Shown here: positions 49,475-59,412 of the stretch, piece after piece
Layout: every line of letters begins with the position of its first letter
Numbering within the stretch: the stretch's first letter is position 1
NCBI GenBank assembly: GCA_963665785.1
Contig: OY762456.1
Location: forward strand, 3,100,001 to 3,164,000
Reading direction: 5' to 3'
DNA from: UBA7455 sp026713185
GTDB taxonomy: Bacteria; Pseudomonadota; Gammaproteobacteria; Pseudomonadales; Azotimanducaceae
DNA length: 64,000 nucleotides
Made by a program: the position numbers and the translations under genes
The notes under the pieces: generated by a model
What the model saw: the letters and a program-made list of their open reading frames with translations, nothing else
What the model was told of the DNA's origin: nothing
Databases searched by the model: none

Positions 49475-50257
49475 TCATGCCCGGATCTGATCATTCAATC
49501 GAATGACCTCCTTCAGACCAGTGAGAATCAGGTCTGACAAGACAATGTCAAAGAGTTTCTCCCTGTTGAACAGCTGTGCAAAACCGCCTGTTCCGATTAC
49601 GACGGGATGCTCGTTGGCAAATTCCTCTTTCGTAATTCGACTGACCATCTCACGGACCATGCCGACATTCGACCAGTACAATCCGGATTGAATACTCTCG
49701 ATGGTCGACCTGCCAATGGCGTTTTTTGGTGGTACGATCTCTACCGACGGTAGCTGGGCAGTCCTCTCTTCAAGCGCTTCCATGGATAGATTAACCCCGG
49801 GAATGATGCAACCCCCCAGAAATTCACGCTTGCGTGTGATGGCGCAGATCGTGGTCGCCGTACCGAAATCAGCCACGATAACGTTACGGTCCGGATAAAG
49901 TTTCACGGCGCCTACCGCGTCGGCAATCCTGTCTGCACCGACTTCCTTTGGATCTCTGTACAGAATTCTGAGTCCGGTTTTAACACCGGGTCTTAATACC
50001 AGCGGATCAACAGAGAAATATTTCTGACAGGTCGCCCTGAGTGAATACAGCAGGTCCGGCACTACACAGCAAATTGCCACCCGATTGATATGCCGGGGAT
50101 CAATATCGTTCTCTCGCAACACCGTCCGAAAGAATACTCCAAGTTCATCTGAAGAACTTCTCAGTTGAGAAGTCCTTCTGAATTGTAACTTCAAATCTTC
50201 ACCAACAAATACACCACCGAATATCTGGGTGTTACCAACATCAAGACAAAGAATCAT
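49475..50257 (-). CDS. coaX: type III pantothenate kinase
   Basis: 260 residues. Phosphorylates pantothenate, the first step from vitamin B5 to coenzyme A. The ASKHA-fold motifs are evident: LDVGNTQIFGG (Asp6), KEVGADRIADAVGA, VIVADFGTATTI and GCIIPGVNLSMEAL. The type III enzyme is insensitive to CoA feedback and often needs a monovalent cation. It lies close to panC and panB on the same strand (128 bases between), assembling the pantothenate-to-CoA route. Confidence 0.95.
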   Translation of the reverse strand: MILCLDVGNTQIFGGVFVGEDLKLQFRRTSQLRSSSDELGVFFRTVLRENDIDPRHINRVAICCVVPDLLYSLRATCQKYFSVDPLVLRPGVKTGLRILYRDPKEVGADRIADAVGAVKLYPDRNVIVADFGTATTICAITRKREFLGGCIIPGVNLSMEALEERTAQLPSVEIVPPKNAIGRSTIESIQSGLYWSNVGMVREMVSRITKEEFANEHPVVIGTGGFAQLFNREKLFDIVLSDLILTGLKEVIRLNDQIRA

Positions 50258-50369
50258 CGGAATACCTGTTTAAAGAGCCTTCATTTTACCGGTAGCACCC
50301 AAAATGTCCGGCCATGAATTCACATACAAATCCATGTCATTGTTCATGTTGTATAAAAAGCCTTCAGCC

Positions 50370-50393
50370 TGCCGGATGACAGCTGTCACGGCA
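50370..50393 (-). other. palindrome overlapping the panC stop
   Basis: TGACAGCTGTCA (50377-50388) is a perfect palindrome flanked by TGCCG and CGGCA, with a two-base bulge on one side. On the minus strand a T-run TTTTT follows after about 11 bases. It could be a weak terminator of the panBC transcript. Confidence 0.35.
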
Positions 50394-51144
50394 AGGGTAC
50401 ATTATCGATCAAACGCACCACCGGGTTCTCTCCGACTTTGGCAGCAGCAAATCGACGACCGTACCGGCTTTGTACATAATCCACATCGAATCCGGCTATC
50501 GCCAGCCGCCTGGCAATCTCATCATCCGTACTGTTTCCTGAAATAAGATTGTGTATCAGCGGCGCCTTCTCCCGTGCACAGGTATCCAGATTGAGGTTTC
50601 TTGAACTCAGCGCCAAACCATCCGACTCGCGCACGATCTCGCAGGGAACAATTTCAACGTCAAGGAAAAACGTCCGTGCCATGTCTTTTATGAGCTGGTA
50701 CTGTTGAAAGTCCTTCTCTCCAAAGTAGGCCCTTGCGGGCCTGACGATATTAAGCAGTTTCATGACCACGGTTAAAACGCCGGTAAAGTGGCCATCACGA
50801 TGTGCACCGCACAATTCACGACTGAATTCCGATTCGCTTACCTGATAGCGGAAGCCATCCGGATAAATCTGTTCAAAAGTTGGCATCAACAATACATCAA
50901 CACCCAAATCCTCCAGAATGGCCTTGTCCTCTGCCAGAGTATCGGGATACACAGCAAGATCCCTCTGATTATCAAACTGTGTGGGATTGACATAGATGCT
51001 GACAACAGTGATGTTACTTTCAGTGACACTTCGTCTGATCAGGGATTCGTGGCCCTTGTGCAGAGCACCCATGGTAGGTACGAAACCCACATCACCTGCC
51101 GGGCGATCTTTGATATACCCGGCAACTGAATCGACAATCTTCAT
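50386..51144 (-). CDS. panC: pantothenate synthetase
   Basis: 252 residues, about 30 shorter than E. coli PanC at the C-terminus. Joins pantoate and beta-alanine with ATP. The nucleotidyl-transferase motif is GFVPTMGALHKGHESLI, and the KMSKS-like loop is DGLALSSRN. YFGEKDFQQYQLI is also conserved. It overlaps panB by four bases (ATGA), so translation is coupled. The short C-terminal dimer/lid part is common in compact homologues; the catalytic core is intact. Confidence 0.96.
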   Translation of the reverse strand: MKIVDSVAGYIKDRPAGDVGFVPTMGALHKGHESLIRRSVTESNITVVSIYVNPTQFDNQRDLAVYPDTLAEDKAILEDLGVDVLLMPTFEQIYPDGFRYQVSESEFSRELCGAHRDGHFTGVLTVVMKLLNIVRPARAYFGEKDFQQYQLIKDMARTFFLDVEIVPCEIVRESDGLALSSRNLNLDTCAREKAPLIHNLISGNSTDDEIARRLAIAGFDVDYVQSRYGRRFAAAKVGENPVVRLIDNVPLP

Positions 51145-51932
51145 CCGTAGGTTTCCTGCAGTGCCGGAAATGCCTGTTGCGTGACATCATCATGGAACCC
51201 GCCAACAGCCCTGCTGACCAACTGATTTACATTGGCATATCGACGCAGAAATTTTGGTGAGAAATCAGGGTCAGCCCCAATCAGGTCATGCAGGACCAGC
51301 ACCTGGCCATCCGTCAGAGGACCTGCGCCGATTCCTATAGTGGGAACCCCTACAGCCCTGGAGACACAATCACCCAATTTGTTGGGTATGCATTCAAGAA
51401 CTATGGCAAAACAACCTGCCTGCTCCAGTTTCTTCGCGTCATCAATGAGCTTCAGTGCATCACCTTCGCCTCTGCCCTGAACCTTGTGCCCACCAAGGTT
51501 ATGAATGGACTGAGGCGTAAGTCCAATGTGCCCCATCACCGGGACACCGGCTTCAACGATGTGGGCAATCAATTCCGCCTGATGCCCGGCGCCTTCTATC
51601 TTGATTGCGGAAGCTCCTGCCTGCATCAGTTCCTGCACGGCATCCATGCCCTTCTCAATACCTTTGCTGCAGGTCAGGAACGGCATATCGGCAATGACGA
51701 ATTTGTCCTTTGCACCACGTACCACAGCTGCAGTATGCAGCTTCATCATCTCCAGTGTTGCGTGTACAGTTGATTCAAAACCGTGCATCACCACTGCCAG
51801 TGAGTCCCCCACCAGAAGACAATCAATATCAGTCTGGTTGAGGATTTTTGCACTCCAGAAATCGTAACAGGTCACCATCGAAATTTTGCAATTCTGTTGT
51901 TTGCGCCTGCGAAATGTCTGCACGTTGATCAT
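51141..51932 (-). CDS. panB: 3-methyl-2-oxobutanoate hydroxymethyltransferase
   Basis: 263 residues from the ATG at 51932, which has AGGTGA directly upstream; a longer frame to 52034 is rejected. It transfers a one-carbon unit to ketoisovalerate on the way to pantoate. Motifs: MVTCYDFWSAKI, DCLLVGDSLAVVMHGFEST, GASAIKIEGAG, GHIGLTPQS and GIGAGPLTDGQVLVLHDL. It is the first gene of the panBC operon. Gly and Asp metal ligands in GDS and KIEG are conserved. Confidence 0.96.
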   Translation of the reverse strand: MINVQTFRRRKQQNCKISMVTCYDFWSAKILNQTDIDCLLVGDSLAVVMHGFESTVHATLEMMKLHTAAVVRGAKDKFVIADMPFLTCSKGIEKGMDAVQELMQAGASAIKIEGAGHQAELIAHIVEAGVPVMGHIGLTPQSIHNLGGHKVQGRGEGDALKLIDDAKKLEQAGCFAIVLECIPNKLGDCVSRAVGVPTIGIGAGPLTDGQVLVLHDLIGADPDFSPKFLRRYANVNQLVSRAVGGFHDDVTQQAFPALQETYG

Positions 51933-52150
51933 GTGATCACCTCGTATTGAGGAACATGATCCAGCGTCAGAAAGGGTAAGTCCGTAAAACCAGCTTCGGT
52001 ACCTGTCCGGGGGATCAAGTCCTGCATAAGTCAAAAATAGTCAAGTTTCCAAATCCGTCACCTTCGATCGCTGAGACCGATAGATGCGGATTGAAGAGCA
52101 TAATAAGTTTGGGATTATGAGTCAACTTGAAGGTGAAATTGCCGTCCCTG

Positions 52151-53470
52151 CTACAGAATTACACGACGCATGTCTGACAGAACAGCCGCCAGAAAACGCA
52201 GCATTCTGACGGCTTCTGCACCATCAATCGCTCGATGGTCGTAGGATAATGCCAGTGGCAGGATTGTCCGTGGTACAAAGGATTCGCCGTTAAAAACAGG
52301 TGAGACTCTGGCTTTGGATACTCCGAGAATGGCAACTTCCGGAGCATTGATAATCGGGGTGAACGCTGTGCCGCCTATACCCCCGAGGCTTGATATCGTA
52401 AATGTAGCACCTTGCATGGCATCAAAGGGGAGCTTTCTGTCCCTGGCTTGAGATGCAAGATCTGCGCTGTCGCGAGCCAGTTGAATTACACCTTTTTTAT
52501 CTGCCTCCCTGAGTACGGGTACAACCAATCCTTCTTCCGTCTCAACGGCAATGCCAATGTTGAAATATTTCTTCAATATCAGATGTTTAAAGTCTGGCTG
52601 AATTGAGGCATTGAATTGTGGAAATTTTTGCAACGCCACCACACTTGCCTTGATCAGAAATGCCAGCGGGGTGAGCTTTACACCCTCTTCTGCCAGTTCC
52701 GAACTCTGCTGTTTTCTGAATTCCTCCAGATCTGTGATGTCCGCTTCATCAAACTGGGTAACGTGCGGTATGTTTAACCAACTGCGATGGAGATTCCTGG
52801 CACTGACCTGACGAATCTTTGGCAGTGTCTTGAGTTCGATCTCTCCGAACCTGCTGAAATCAACCTCGGGAATGGTTGGCAGTGCCTGATCGGATGAGTT
52901 GTTCAGGCGATCTGCAACGTAATTCTGAATATCTTCCTTGAGTATCCTTCCCTGATATCCTGAACCTTTTACAGAAAGTAATTGCACGCCGAATTCCCTT
53001 GCCAGTTTCCTCACTGCAGGTCCGGCATGAACCTGGGGAATCCCGTTGTCTTTATGGCTTGTGGCGGCAACACCACTATCGGATGACTCTGCCTTGATAC
53101 TTGAAGATGGCTCTGCAGCGATCTCTAACGCTGGCTCAGACTCTTGCTCATTTTCATTCTCTTTCTCTGACTCTGGCGCCGGCTCTGGTATTGGCTCAGA
53201 CTCAGATGCTGGCTGTGACTCATTCCCTGTCTCTGTCTCTGGCTCCAGTTCAAGAAGAAGATCACCCTCATCCACATTGTCTCCGACCGACACATGGACC
53301 TGGGCAACTGTACCTCTCGTGGGAGAAGGAATTTCCATACTGGCCTTGTCTGATTCAAGGACAACCAGCGATGCGTCAGCTTCCACGGTCTCACCCTGCG
53401 ACACGAGGATCTCAATGACCTCAACGTCATTCGCTTCACCAATATCCGGTAATAATACCTGTACAGTCAC
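52151..53470 (-). CDS. aceF: dihydrolipoamide acetyltransferase, pyruvate dehydrogenase E2
   Basis: 439 residues: one lipoyl domain (K42 in ESDKASMEIPSP), an acidic Glu/Ser/Pro linker of repeated SEPxPE-like units, the peripheral-subunit-binding domain (AGPAVRKLAREFGVQLLSV) and the catalytic domain ending with SYDHRAIDGAEAVRML. E. coli AceF has three lipoyl domains, so this is the one-domain form. It follows aceE by eight bases. The usual lpd (E3) gene does not follow; panB comes next. A separate lpd must exist elsewhere. Confidence 0.95.
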   Translation of the reverse strand: MTVQVLLPDIGEANDVEVIEILVSQGETVEADASLVVLESDKASMEIPSPTRGTVAQVHVSVGDNVDEGDLLLELEPETETGNESQPASESEPIPEPAPESEKENENEQESEPALEIAAEPSSSIKAESSDSGVAATSHKDNGIPQVHAGPAVRKLAREFGVQLLSVKGSGYQGRILKEDIQNYVADRLNNSSDQALPTIPEVDFSRFGEIELKTLPKIRQVSARNLHRSWLNIPHVTQFDEADITDLEEFRKQQSSELAEEGVKLTPLAFLIKASVVALQKFPQFNASIQPDFKHLILKKYFNIGIAVETEEGLVVPVLREADKKGVIQLARDSADLASQARDRKLPFDAMQGATFTISSLGGIGGTAFTPIINAPEVAILGVSKARVSPVFNGESFVPRTILPLALSYDHRAIDGAEAVRMLRFLAAVLSDMRRVIL

Positions 53471-53478
53471 GATATCCT

Positions 53479-56145
53479 CTAAACAGTAACCGGGTCCGGT
53501 TTTTCCGGATCGATGCCAAATCTTGTCATTGCCTTTTTGACAGTGCTCAAATCCACCATGTTTTCCTGAGCCAGCGCATTCAATGCTGCAACCGTGATGA
53601 AATGACGATCCACTTCAAAGAAGTAACGAAGTCTCTCCCGGGTGTCACTTCGACCAAAACCATCGGTACCCAGCACCGTGTAATGGCGCCCGACAAACTC
53701 CCTGATCTGGTCGCCATAATTCTTCATATAGTCGGTAGCCGCGATAACGGGACCACGTGTTTCGGCCAGACAGTTTTCCACATAACTGGTTCTTGGCGGT
53801 TCATCCGTATGCAGCATATTCCAGCGTGCGGTGGCTACGCCATCGCGGTTCAGTTCATTAAAGCTGGTTACACTCCAGATATCAGCGGTAACGTCAAACT
53901 CTTCCCTGAGCAAATCAGCAGCAGCGATGACCTCACGCAGAATGGTTCCAGAACCCAGCAACTGTACTACCAGAGGTGATGATTTATCAGAGTTTTTGCG
54001 GAGTTGGTACATCCCTTTGACAATACCTTCCTCACAGTCATCCGGCATAGCCGGTTGAATGTAGTTTTCATTCATCACGGTGATATAGAAATAGCAAGGA
54101 CGTTTCTGCACAAACATGACGTCAAGACCATGGTGAATAATGACGGCCAGTTCATAGGCATAGGCAGGATCATAGGAAACACAATTTGGCACCGTCGAAG
54201 CCAATATATGGCTGTGGCCATCCTGATGCTGCAGTCCTTCACCATTCAGAGTTGTCCTTCCTGATGTACCACCCATCAGAAACCCCCTGGCCTGAAGATC
54301 ACCCGCCGCCCAGCATAGATCTCCTACACGCTGAAATCCAAACATGGAATAAAAGATGTAAAACGGAATCAACGCTACACCATTGTTACTGCAGGAAGTA
54401 GCCGCAGCTAGCCAGGCGGCAAAAGCCCCTCCTTCGTTAATACCTTCCTCCATGACCTGACCATGCTTGTCTTCCCGGTAATACATGATCTGATCACTGT
54501 CAGTGGGCTCATACAATTGACCTGTGGATGAGTAAATCCCCAACTGCCTGAACATACCTTCCATACCAAAAGTCCTGGCTTCGTCCGGTACGATTGGTAC
54601 CACCTGATCGCCGATGTTCTTATCTTTTACCAGATTGGACAGCAGGCGGACGAAAGCCATGGTGGTTGAAGATTCCCGTTTACCTGATCCCTTGAGGATA
54701 TTATTGAAACTCTTCAGAGAAGGGATTTTCGGTGTCTTGAATATCTGGTTACGACTGGGTATCTCACCACCTAAAGCTGCTCGACATTCCCGGAGATAAC
54801 GAATCTCCATACTGTCTTCCGAAGGCCGATAATAGGGTACCTTCTCCAGTTCAGAATCCGGTATCGGGATATCAAATCTGTCCCGAAAAACCCGCAATGC
54901 TTCAAGATCGAGTTTTTTTACAGAATGGGTATAATTCTGACCTTCACCCGCCATTCCAAGCCCATATCCCTTGACGGTTTTGGCCAGAATGACCGTGGGC
55001 TGTCCCTGGTGTTTGACTGCGGCGTCATATGCGGCATATACCTTATAGGGATCATGTCCACCACGATTGAGTCTGAAGATGTCATTATCTGAAAGGTGTT
55101 CAACCATTTTCAGTAATTCCGGGTATTTGCCAAAGAAATGCTGCCTGGTATAACCGCCACTTCTACTCTTGTAATTCTGGTAGTCACCATCCACTGCTTC
55201 GTCCATTCTCTGTTGCAGCAGACCTTGACTGTCTTTCTCAAATAATTGATCCCATTGCCTCCCCCAGACAACCTTGATAACGTTCCAGCCAGCACCGCAG
55301 AAAACACCTTCCAGTTCCTGGATGATCTTGCCATTGCCTCTGACAGGGCCATCGAGCCTCTGGAGGTTACAGTTAACAACAAAGATCAGGTTATCAAGAT
55401 TCTCACGACCGGCAAGGGCAATGGCGCCCAGAGATTCCGGTTCATCCATTTCTCCATCACCGATGAAGCACCAGACTTTACGGTTGCCCGGGTCCGTCAA
55501 TCCGCGATAACCGAGATATTTCATGATGTGCGCCTGGTAGATTGCCTGTAGAGGACCCAGGCCCATGGATACTGTTGGAAACTGCCAATAGTCGGGCATC
55601 AACCAGGGATGTGGATAGGACGATAACCCGTCGCCGTCGATTTCCTGACGAAATTTGTCCAAATGCGCTTCGCTGAGTCTCCCTTCAAGGAAGGAACGGG
55701 CATAAATTCCCGGTGAACTGTGCCCCTGAATGTAGATGAGATCACCCGGTTGCTCATTGATACTGCCTCTAAAAAAATAATTAAATCCGATGTCGTAGAG
55801 TGTCGCGCTGGATTGAAACGTGGAAATGTGGCCACCCAGAGTGCCATCCTTCAGATTAGCCCGCATCACCATTGCCATTGCATTCCAGCGAATCAGTGAA
55901 CGGATTTGCCGCTCCATGAACAGGTCTCCAGGCATTCTGGCTTCTTCTTTGACAGGAATTGTATTGCGGTATGGTGTATTAATGGCATAGGGAAGCCGGA
56001 CACCAGTCTCCGTCATCGTCAGTGACAATTGCCTTAACAGGTATTGAGCCCTTTCCGGGCCCTCAGTTCTGAGGACAGATTGCATTGCCTGGATCCACTC
56101 CTCCGTTTCTACCGGGTCCTTATCTACGATTTTATGGTCAGCCAC
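53479..56145 (-). CDS. aceE: pyruvate dehydrogenase E1 component
   Basis: 888 residues, homodimeric-type E1. Decarboxylates pyruvate with thiamine diphosphate and acetylates the E2 lipoyl group. The ThDP motif GDGEMDEPESLGAIALAGRE...NCN is present, as are GHSSPGIYARSFLEGR, GKYPELLKMVEHLSD and IPFYIFYSMFGFQRVGDL. The start at 56145 is 12 bases after the BtuF-like gene stop. No pdhR regulator precedes it, unlike in E. coli. Confidence 0.97.
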   Translation of the reverse strand: MADHKIVDKDPVETEEWIQAMQSVLRTEGPERAQYLLRQLSLTMTETGVRLPYAINTPYRNTIPVKEEARMPGDLFMERQIRSLIRWNAMAMVMRANLKDGTLGGHISTFQSSATLYDIGFNYFFRGSINEQPGDLIYIQGHSSPGIYARSFLEGRLSEAHLDKFRQEIDGDGLSSYPHPWLMPDYWQFPTVSMGLGPLQAIYQAHIMKYLGYRGLTDPGNRKVWCFIGDGEMDEPESLGAIALAGRENLDNLIFVVNCNLQRLDGPVRGNGKIIQELEGVFCGAGWNVIKVVWGRQWDQLFEKDSQGLLQQRMDEAVDGDYQNYKSRSGGYTRQHFFGKYPELLKMVEHLSDNDIFRLNRGGHDPYKVYAAYDAAVKHQGQPTVILAKTVKGYGLGMAGEGQNYTHSVKKLDLEALRVFRDRFDIPIPDSELEKVPYYRPSEDSMEIRYLRECRAALGGEIPSRNQIFKTPKIPSLKSFNNILKGSGKRESSTTMAFVRLLSNLVKDKNIGDQVVPIVPDEARTFGMEGMFRQLGIYSSTGQLYEPTDSDQIMYYREDKHGQVMEEGINEGGAFAAWLAAATSCSNNGVALIPFYIFYSMFGFQRVGDLCWAAGDLQARGFLMGGTSGRTTLNGEGLQHQDGHSHILASTVPNCVSYDPAYAYELAVIIHHGLDVMFVQKRPCYFYITVMNENYIQPAMPDDCEEGIVKGMYQLRKNSDKSSPLVVQLLGSGTILREVIAAADLLREEFDVTADIWSVTSFNELNRDGVATARWNMLHTDEPPRTSYVENCLAETRGPVIAATDYMKNYGDQIREFVGRHYTVLGTDGFGRSDTRERLRYFFEVDRHFITVAALNALAQENMVDLSTVKKAMTRFGIDPEKPDPVTV

Positions 56146-56157
56146 CGTAATACCTCC

Positions 56158-57057
56158 TCAATCTTCATGGTGCTGTTCGTTTCGCACCAATCGACAAAGT
56201 TCACTGATACCCTGAACCATCCGCAGACTCGGGCGGGATATCAACGCCGGGTTAATCAACCTGATCCTGTCCTCGTATCCTTCAAATTCTGACCACTTTT
56301 CAACCCACGGTGACTCAGCCCCCTTTGCAGGTTGGGAAATAACGATTACATCAGGATTGGCTGCCAGAACGCTTTCTCTGGAGACAATGGGAACGGGTAT
56401 TTCTGAAGAACCATAGACATTGCGGACACCGCAAACAGATATTGCCTGCCCTATGAGATGATCGTCATTGACCGTATAGAGGTTATGATCCGATATCTGA
56501 AAAAACACTTTCCTGTCAGTATCCACATTCCCCGCCTTGAGCATCGCCAAATGCTGTAAAAAATGCTTTTTAAGATTTCTGCCTGCTTCTTCTTGTCCCA
56601 CCAGCTGTGACAGTATATAGGCGGACCCCGCTATGCTCTCAAGGTCATAGGCCTCATTAACGTAAACGGCAATCCCCAGGTGTCGGAGCTTTTCAACAAC
56701 ACTGCTGGTACCCCCCGTACGCCATGCCACCACCAGATCCGGCTGCAGGGCAACTATGGATTCAATATTGATAGTGAAAGCATCCCCCAATACAGGTATT
56801 TCCTTTGCAGCCTCGGGAAAGTCGGAAAAGCGAACAGTGCCGAAGATACGGGATCCTGCGCCAATGCTGAACAATAATTCAGTTAAATGCGGCGCTAGAG
56901 AAACAATTCTTTGAGCCGGGGCATCCAGCACTACACTGGTGTTGGTATCGTCTAAAACCTGGACACTGCTCTGGGCATGAATAAGAACCGGCAGGCATGA
57001 CAGATACAAACCCAGACAACTTCCAGAGACGAATTTATGGAGCCGGTTTCTACACAT
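56158..57057 (-). CDS. BtuF-like periplasmic cobalamin/metal-chelate binding protein
   Basis: About 299 residues. After a hydrophobic leader (FVSGSCLGLYLSCLPVLIHA) the PBP type III fold begins: RIVSLAPHLTELLFSIGAG, GTVRFSDFPEAAKEIPVLGD, IESIVALQPDLVVAWRTGG and GQEEAGRNL. This is the BtuF/FhuD pattern. The ATG at 57057 overlaps the ampE stop (TGATG); an ATG at 57063 is possible. No BtuC or BtuD gene is near; the gene is inserted between ampE and aceE, so it would need a permease from elsewhere. Confidence 0.82.
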   Translation of the reverse strand: MCRNRLHKFVSGSCLGLYLSCLPVLIHAQSSVQVLDDTNTSVVLDAPAQRIVSLAPHLTELLFSIGAGSRIFGTVRFSDFPEAAKEIPVLGDAFTINIESIVALQPDLVVAWRTGGTSSVVEKLRHLGIAVYVNEAYDLESIAGSAYILSQLVGQEEAGRNLKKHFLQHLAMLKAGNVDTDRKVFFQISDHNLYTVNDDHLIGQAISVCGVRNVYGSSEIPVPIVSRESVLAANPDVIVISQPAKGAESPWVEKWSEFEGYEDRIRLINPALISRPSLRMVQGISELCRLVRNEQHHED

Positions 57058-57845
57058 CACCATCCCAGGATTGTTAACAATGCAGCAAACGCCACCCAAC
57101 CCCAAATGCTGGCTTCCAGCAACCATTGGAGTTCAGTGAGTTCCTCGTCAATATCCTCATTCTGTTCAACCTGCAAAGATCCTCTGACAACTTCACTCAG
57201 GGTCGTTGCAACGGGGCTTCCGGTGTCTGTTAAAGATGCCGCCAGGGCAGCAATGCCGTGGCGAAAACCTCCAAGCAAGGCAAAAACAAACCCGGATATG
57301 CGTGCCGGGATCCACTCCATCCAGTACAGGATTTGTTCCAGTATTTCCTCGTTCTCATCGTCTTGGGCAGGATGACGTTCTGTATACTGTTCTGTGAAGG
57401 CGTACAGTAACGCTCCCGCCGGACCGAGTAACAGGAACCAGAAAACCGCAGGAGCGAAGCTCTGAAATGCGGCATAGGTCACATCCGTGCAGAATTCATC
57501 ATGCTTCTGATTGGCATCTTCACCGGATTGTGACCCTGAACTGACTGACTGACGATATTCGTCAAAAATACCATCGAAATCGATGCATTCAATGGCATAC
57601 AGAACAGTCACAACAGACAGGACCAGATATACCAGACCCAGGATCCAGTCGGCTGTTACTATCGACACCCAGAACAGAATCAGAGAGGGCACTATAACAG
57701 CGCATACATAACGCATTTTCCGTTCGCTGACCATACCCTCAATCCACTGAAACCAGCCGTCAACCGTTACAACGTCACGGACCGGATTTCCACCCCACCA
57801 ATTCTTGTAAATGAGCAATATGACAATTACGGTAATAAACTTCAT
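57057..57845 (-). CDS. ampE: AmpE-family inner-membrane protein
   Basis: 262 residues, related to the CobD/CbiB fold, with about four membrane segments (AVIVPSLILFWVSIVTA, ILGLVYLVLSVVTVLY, FWFLLLGPAGALLYAF, and the C-terminal WGWVAFAALLTILGW). FAPAVFWFLLLGPAGALLYAF is the family hallmark. AmpE has been linked to beta-lactamase induction together with AmpD. The ampD gene lies 77 bases upstream in the same direction, the normal ampDE order. Confidence 0.88.
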   Translation of the reverse strand: MKFITVIVILLIYKNWWGGNPVRDVVTVDGWFQWIEGMVSERKMRYVCAVIVPSLILFWVSIVTADWILGLVYLVLSVVTVLYAIECIDFDGIFDEYRQSVSSGSQSGEDANQKHDEFCTDVTYAAFQSFAPAVFWFLLLGPAGALLYAFTEQYTERHPAQDDENEEILEQILYWMEWIPARISGFVFALLGGFRHGIAALAASLTDTGSPVATTLSEVVRGSLQVEQNEDIDEELTELQWLLEASIWGWVAFAALLTILGW

Positions 57846-57922
57846 TCAACTACCATTAGTTATTGAGAACGATATTTTACCCTTAATGAACTATTTATTC
57901 AGCGAAGTCGAAGTGATCCTGC

Positions 57923-58471
57923 TCAGGGCTCTTTATGGCAAACCCGCTGAGCCAAACTAACTCTACTCCAGTCAAAGGCGCTGCCAGGATCGGTCTTCCT
58001 GTTCGGAGCAATATCCGAGTGACCAACAATATCGCGAATATCATAAGACTCACAGAGCAGATGACAAACTTTTGACAGAGATTCGTACTGGGCTTCCTCA
58101 AAGGGATTTATATCAGTGCCTTCCAGCTCTATACCAATTGAATAGTCGTTGCAGTTTTCTCTTCCGCCATAACTCGATTCTCCCGCATGCCAGGCCCTGG
58201 CGGAGAATGGTACAAACTGCAGAATCGAACCATCCCGGCGAATAAACAGGTGACTGGATACTCTCAAATCCCTCAGATCCCTGAATTCAGTATGTGCGGA
58301 ACAATCCAGTGAATTGCAGAACAACTGCTGTACAAAAGTGTTGCCGTATTGTCCTTCCGGAAGGCTGATACAGTGAATGACAATCAGGCTGATTTCAGAA
58401 TCGGGTCTGTCATCTTTGTTATTACTGACAAACTGCATGGCCTCCGATAAATAGCCGTCCACTATCTGCAA
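57923..58471 (-). CDS. ampD: 1,6-anhydro-N-acetylmuramyl-L-alanine amidase
   Basis: Cytoplasmic zinc amidase that recycles anhydro-muropeptides and so sets ampC induction. The zinc ligands lie in LIVIHCIS, AWHAGESS and VGHSDIAPNRKTDPG. HLFIRRDGSILQFVPFSARAWHAG and SIGIELEGTD are also typical. I choose TTG at 58471: AAAGGAGAAGG stands seven bases ahead, and the resulting 182 residues align with the E. coli N-terminus. An ATG at 58582 would add 37 poorly conserved residues and overlap the nadC start. Confidence 0.93.
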   Translation of the reverse strand: MQIVDGYLSEAMQFVSNNKDDRPDSEISLIVIHCISLPEGQYGNTFVQQLFCNSLDCSAHTEFRDLRDLRVSSHLFIRRDGSILQFVPFSARAWHAGESSYGGRENCNDYSIGIELEGTDINPFEEAQYESLSKVCHLLCESYDIRDIVGHSDIAPNRKTDPGSAFDWSRVSLAQRVCHKEP

Positions 58472-58575
58472 GTCGATTCCTTCTCCTTTCTGGCAGGACT
58501 GGTAATCATGTACTACAATCCAATAAACGACAACGATTTGGCAAAAGTTGTTTGAAGACGAGTTGGGGAATACCT

Positions 58576-59412
58576 TTGGCAACTGACTACCTGCGTGACA
58601 TTAATATCACAGTCGCACTCGCTCTTTCTGAAGATATCGGTTCCGGTGATATTACCGCCGGTCTCATTGACACGTCACAGGTCTCTGAAGCTGAAGTACT
58701 GACCCGTGAGCAGGCTGTGATCTGCGGGCAGGACTGGGTGAATGAAGTATTCTCACAGATTGACCCAACCACGGTATTGAAATGGATGATCCAGGACGGA
58801 GATCAAGTCCCAGCCGATACAGTGCTGTGCCGCATATACGGTAAAACACAAAGCCTGCTGACTGCTGAACGAACAGCACTTAACTTTCTGCAAACCCTGT
58901 CCGCTACGGCAACCCTTACAAACCGTCTGGTGCAACTGGTGAGTCACACGGATGTGAACTTGCTCGATACCCGAAAGACCTTTCCCGGACTCAGACTTGC
59001 ACAAAAGTACGCCGTTATGACCGGAGGCGGTCAAAATCATAGAATTGGCCTGTTCGATGCTTTCCTGATTAAGGAAAACCATATTGCTGCAAGTGGCTCG
59101 ATTGAGAATGCGGTCAGAAAAGCGCGGCGGCTGTCTCCCGGGACAATGCTGGAAGTGGAAGTGGAAAGTCTGGACGAATTAAGACTTACCCTGAAATCCA
59201 GTCCAGACCGGATTTTGCTGGACAACTTCAGTTTGGCGGATATCAGGCAAGCCGTCATCGAAGCCGGTCAATCCGTTGAACTGGAAGCATCCGGTGACAT
59301 AGAGAGTGACCGGGATCTCATTGCAATTGCAGAAACCGGCGTGGACTATATTTCCATAGGCGCCTTGACCAAACATTGCCGGGCCATAGATCTGTCGATG
59401 CTGTTTATTTGA
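58576..59412 (+). CDS. nadC: quinolinate phosphoribosyltransferase
   Basis: 278 residues. Makes nicotinate mononucleotide in de novo NAD synthesis. Motifs: LSEDIGSGDITAGLI, TAERTALNFLQTLSATAT, LLDTRKTFPGLRLAQKYAV, GGGQNHRIGLFDAFLIKENHI and ISIGALTKH. The TTG at 58576 has GGGG upstream and gives the standard N-terminus; an in-frame TTG at 58552 adds eight residues. It is divergent from ampD, repeating the nadC/ampDE neighbourhood of E. coli and Pseudomonas. Confidence 0.96.
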   Translation: MATDYLRDINITVALALSEDIGSGDITAGLIDTSQVSEAEVLTREQAVICGQDWVNEVFSQIDPTTVLKWMIQDGDQVPADTVLCRIYGKTQSLLTAERTALNFLQTLSATATLTNRLVQLVSHTDVNLLDTRKTFPGLRLAQKYAVMTGGGQNHRIGLFDAFLIKENHIAASGSIENAVRKARRLSPGTMLEVEVESLDELRLTLKSSPDRILLDNFSLADIRQAVIEAGQSVELEASGDIESDRDLIAIAETGVDYISIGALTKHCRAIDLSMLFI

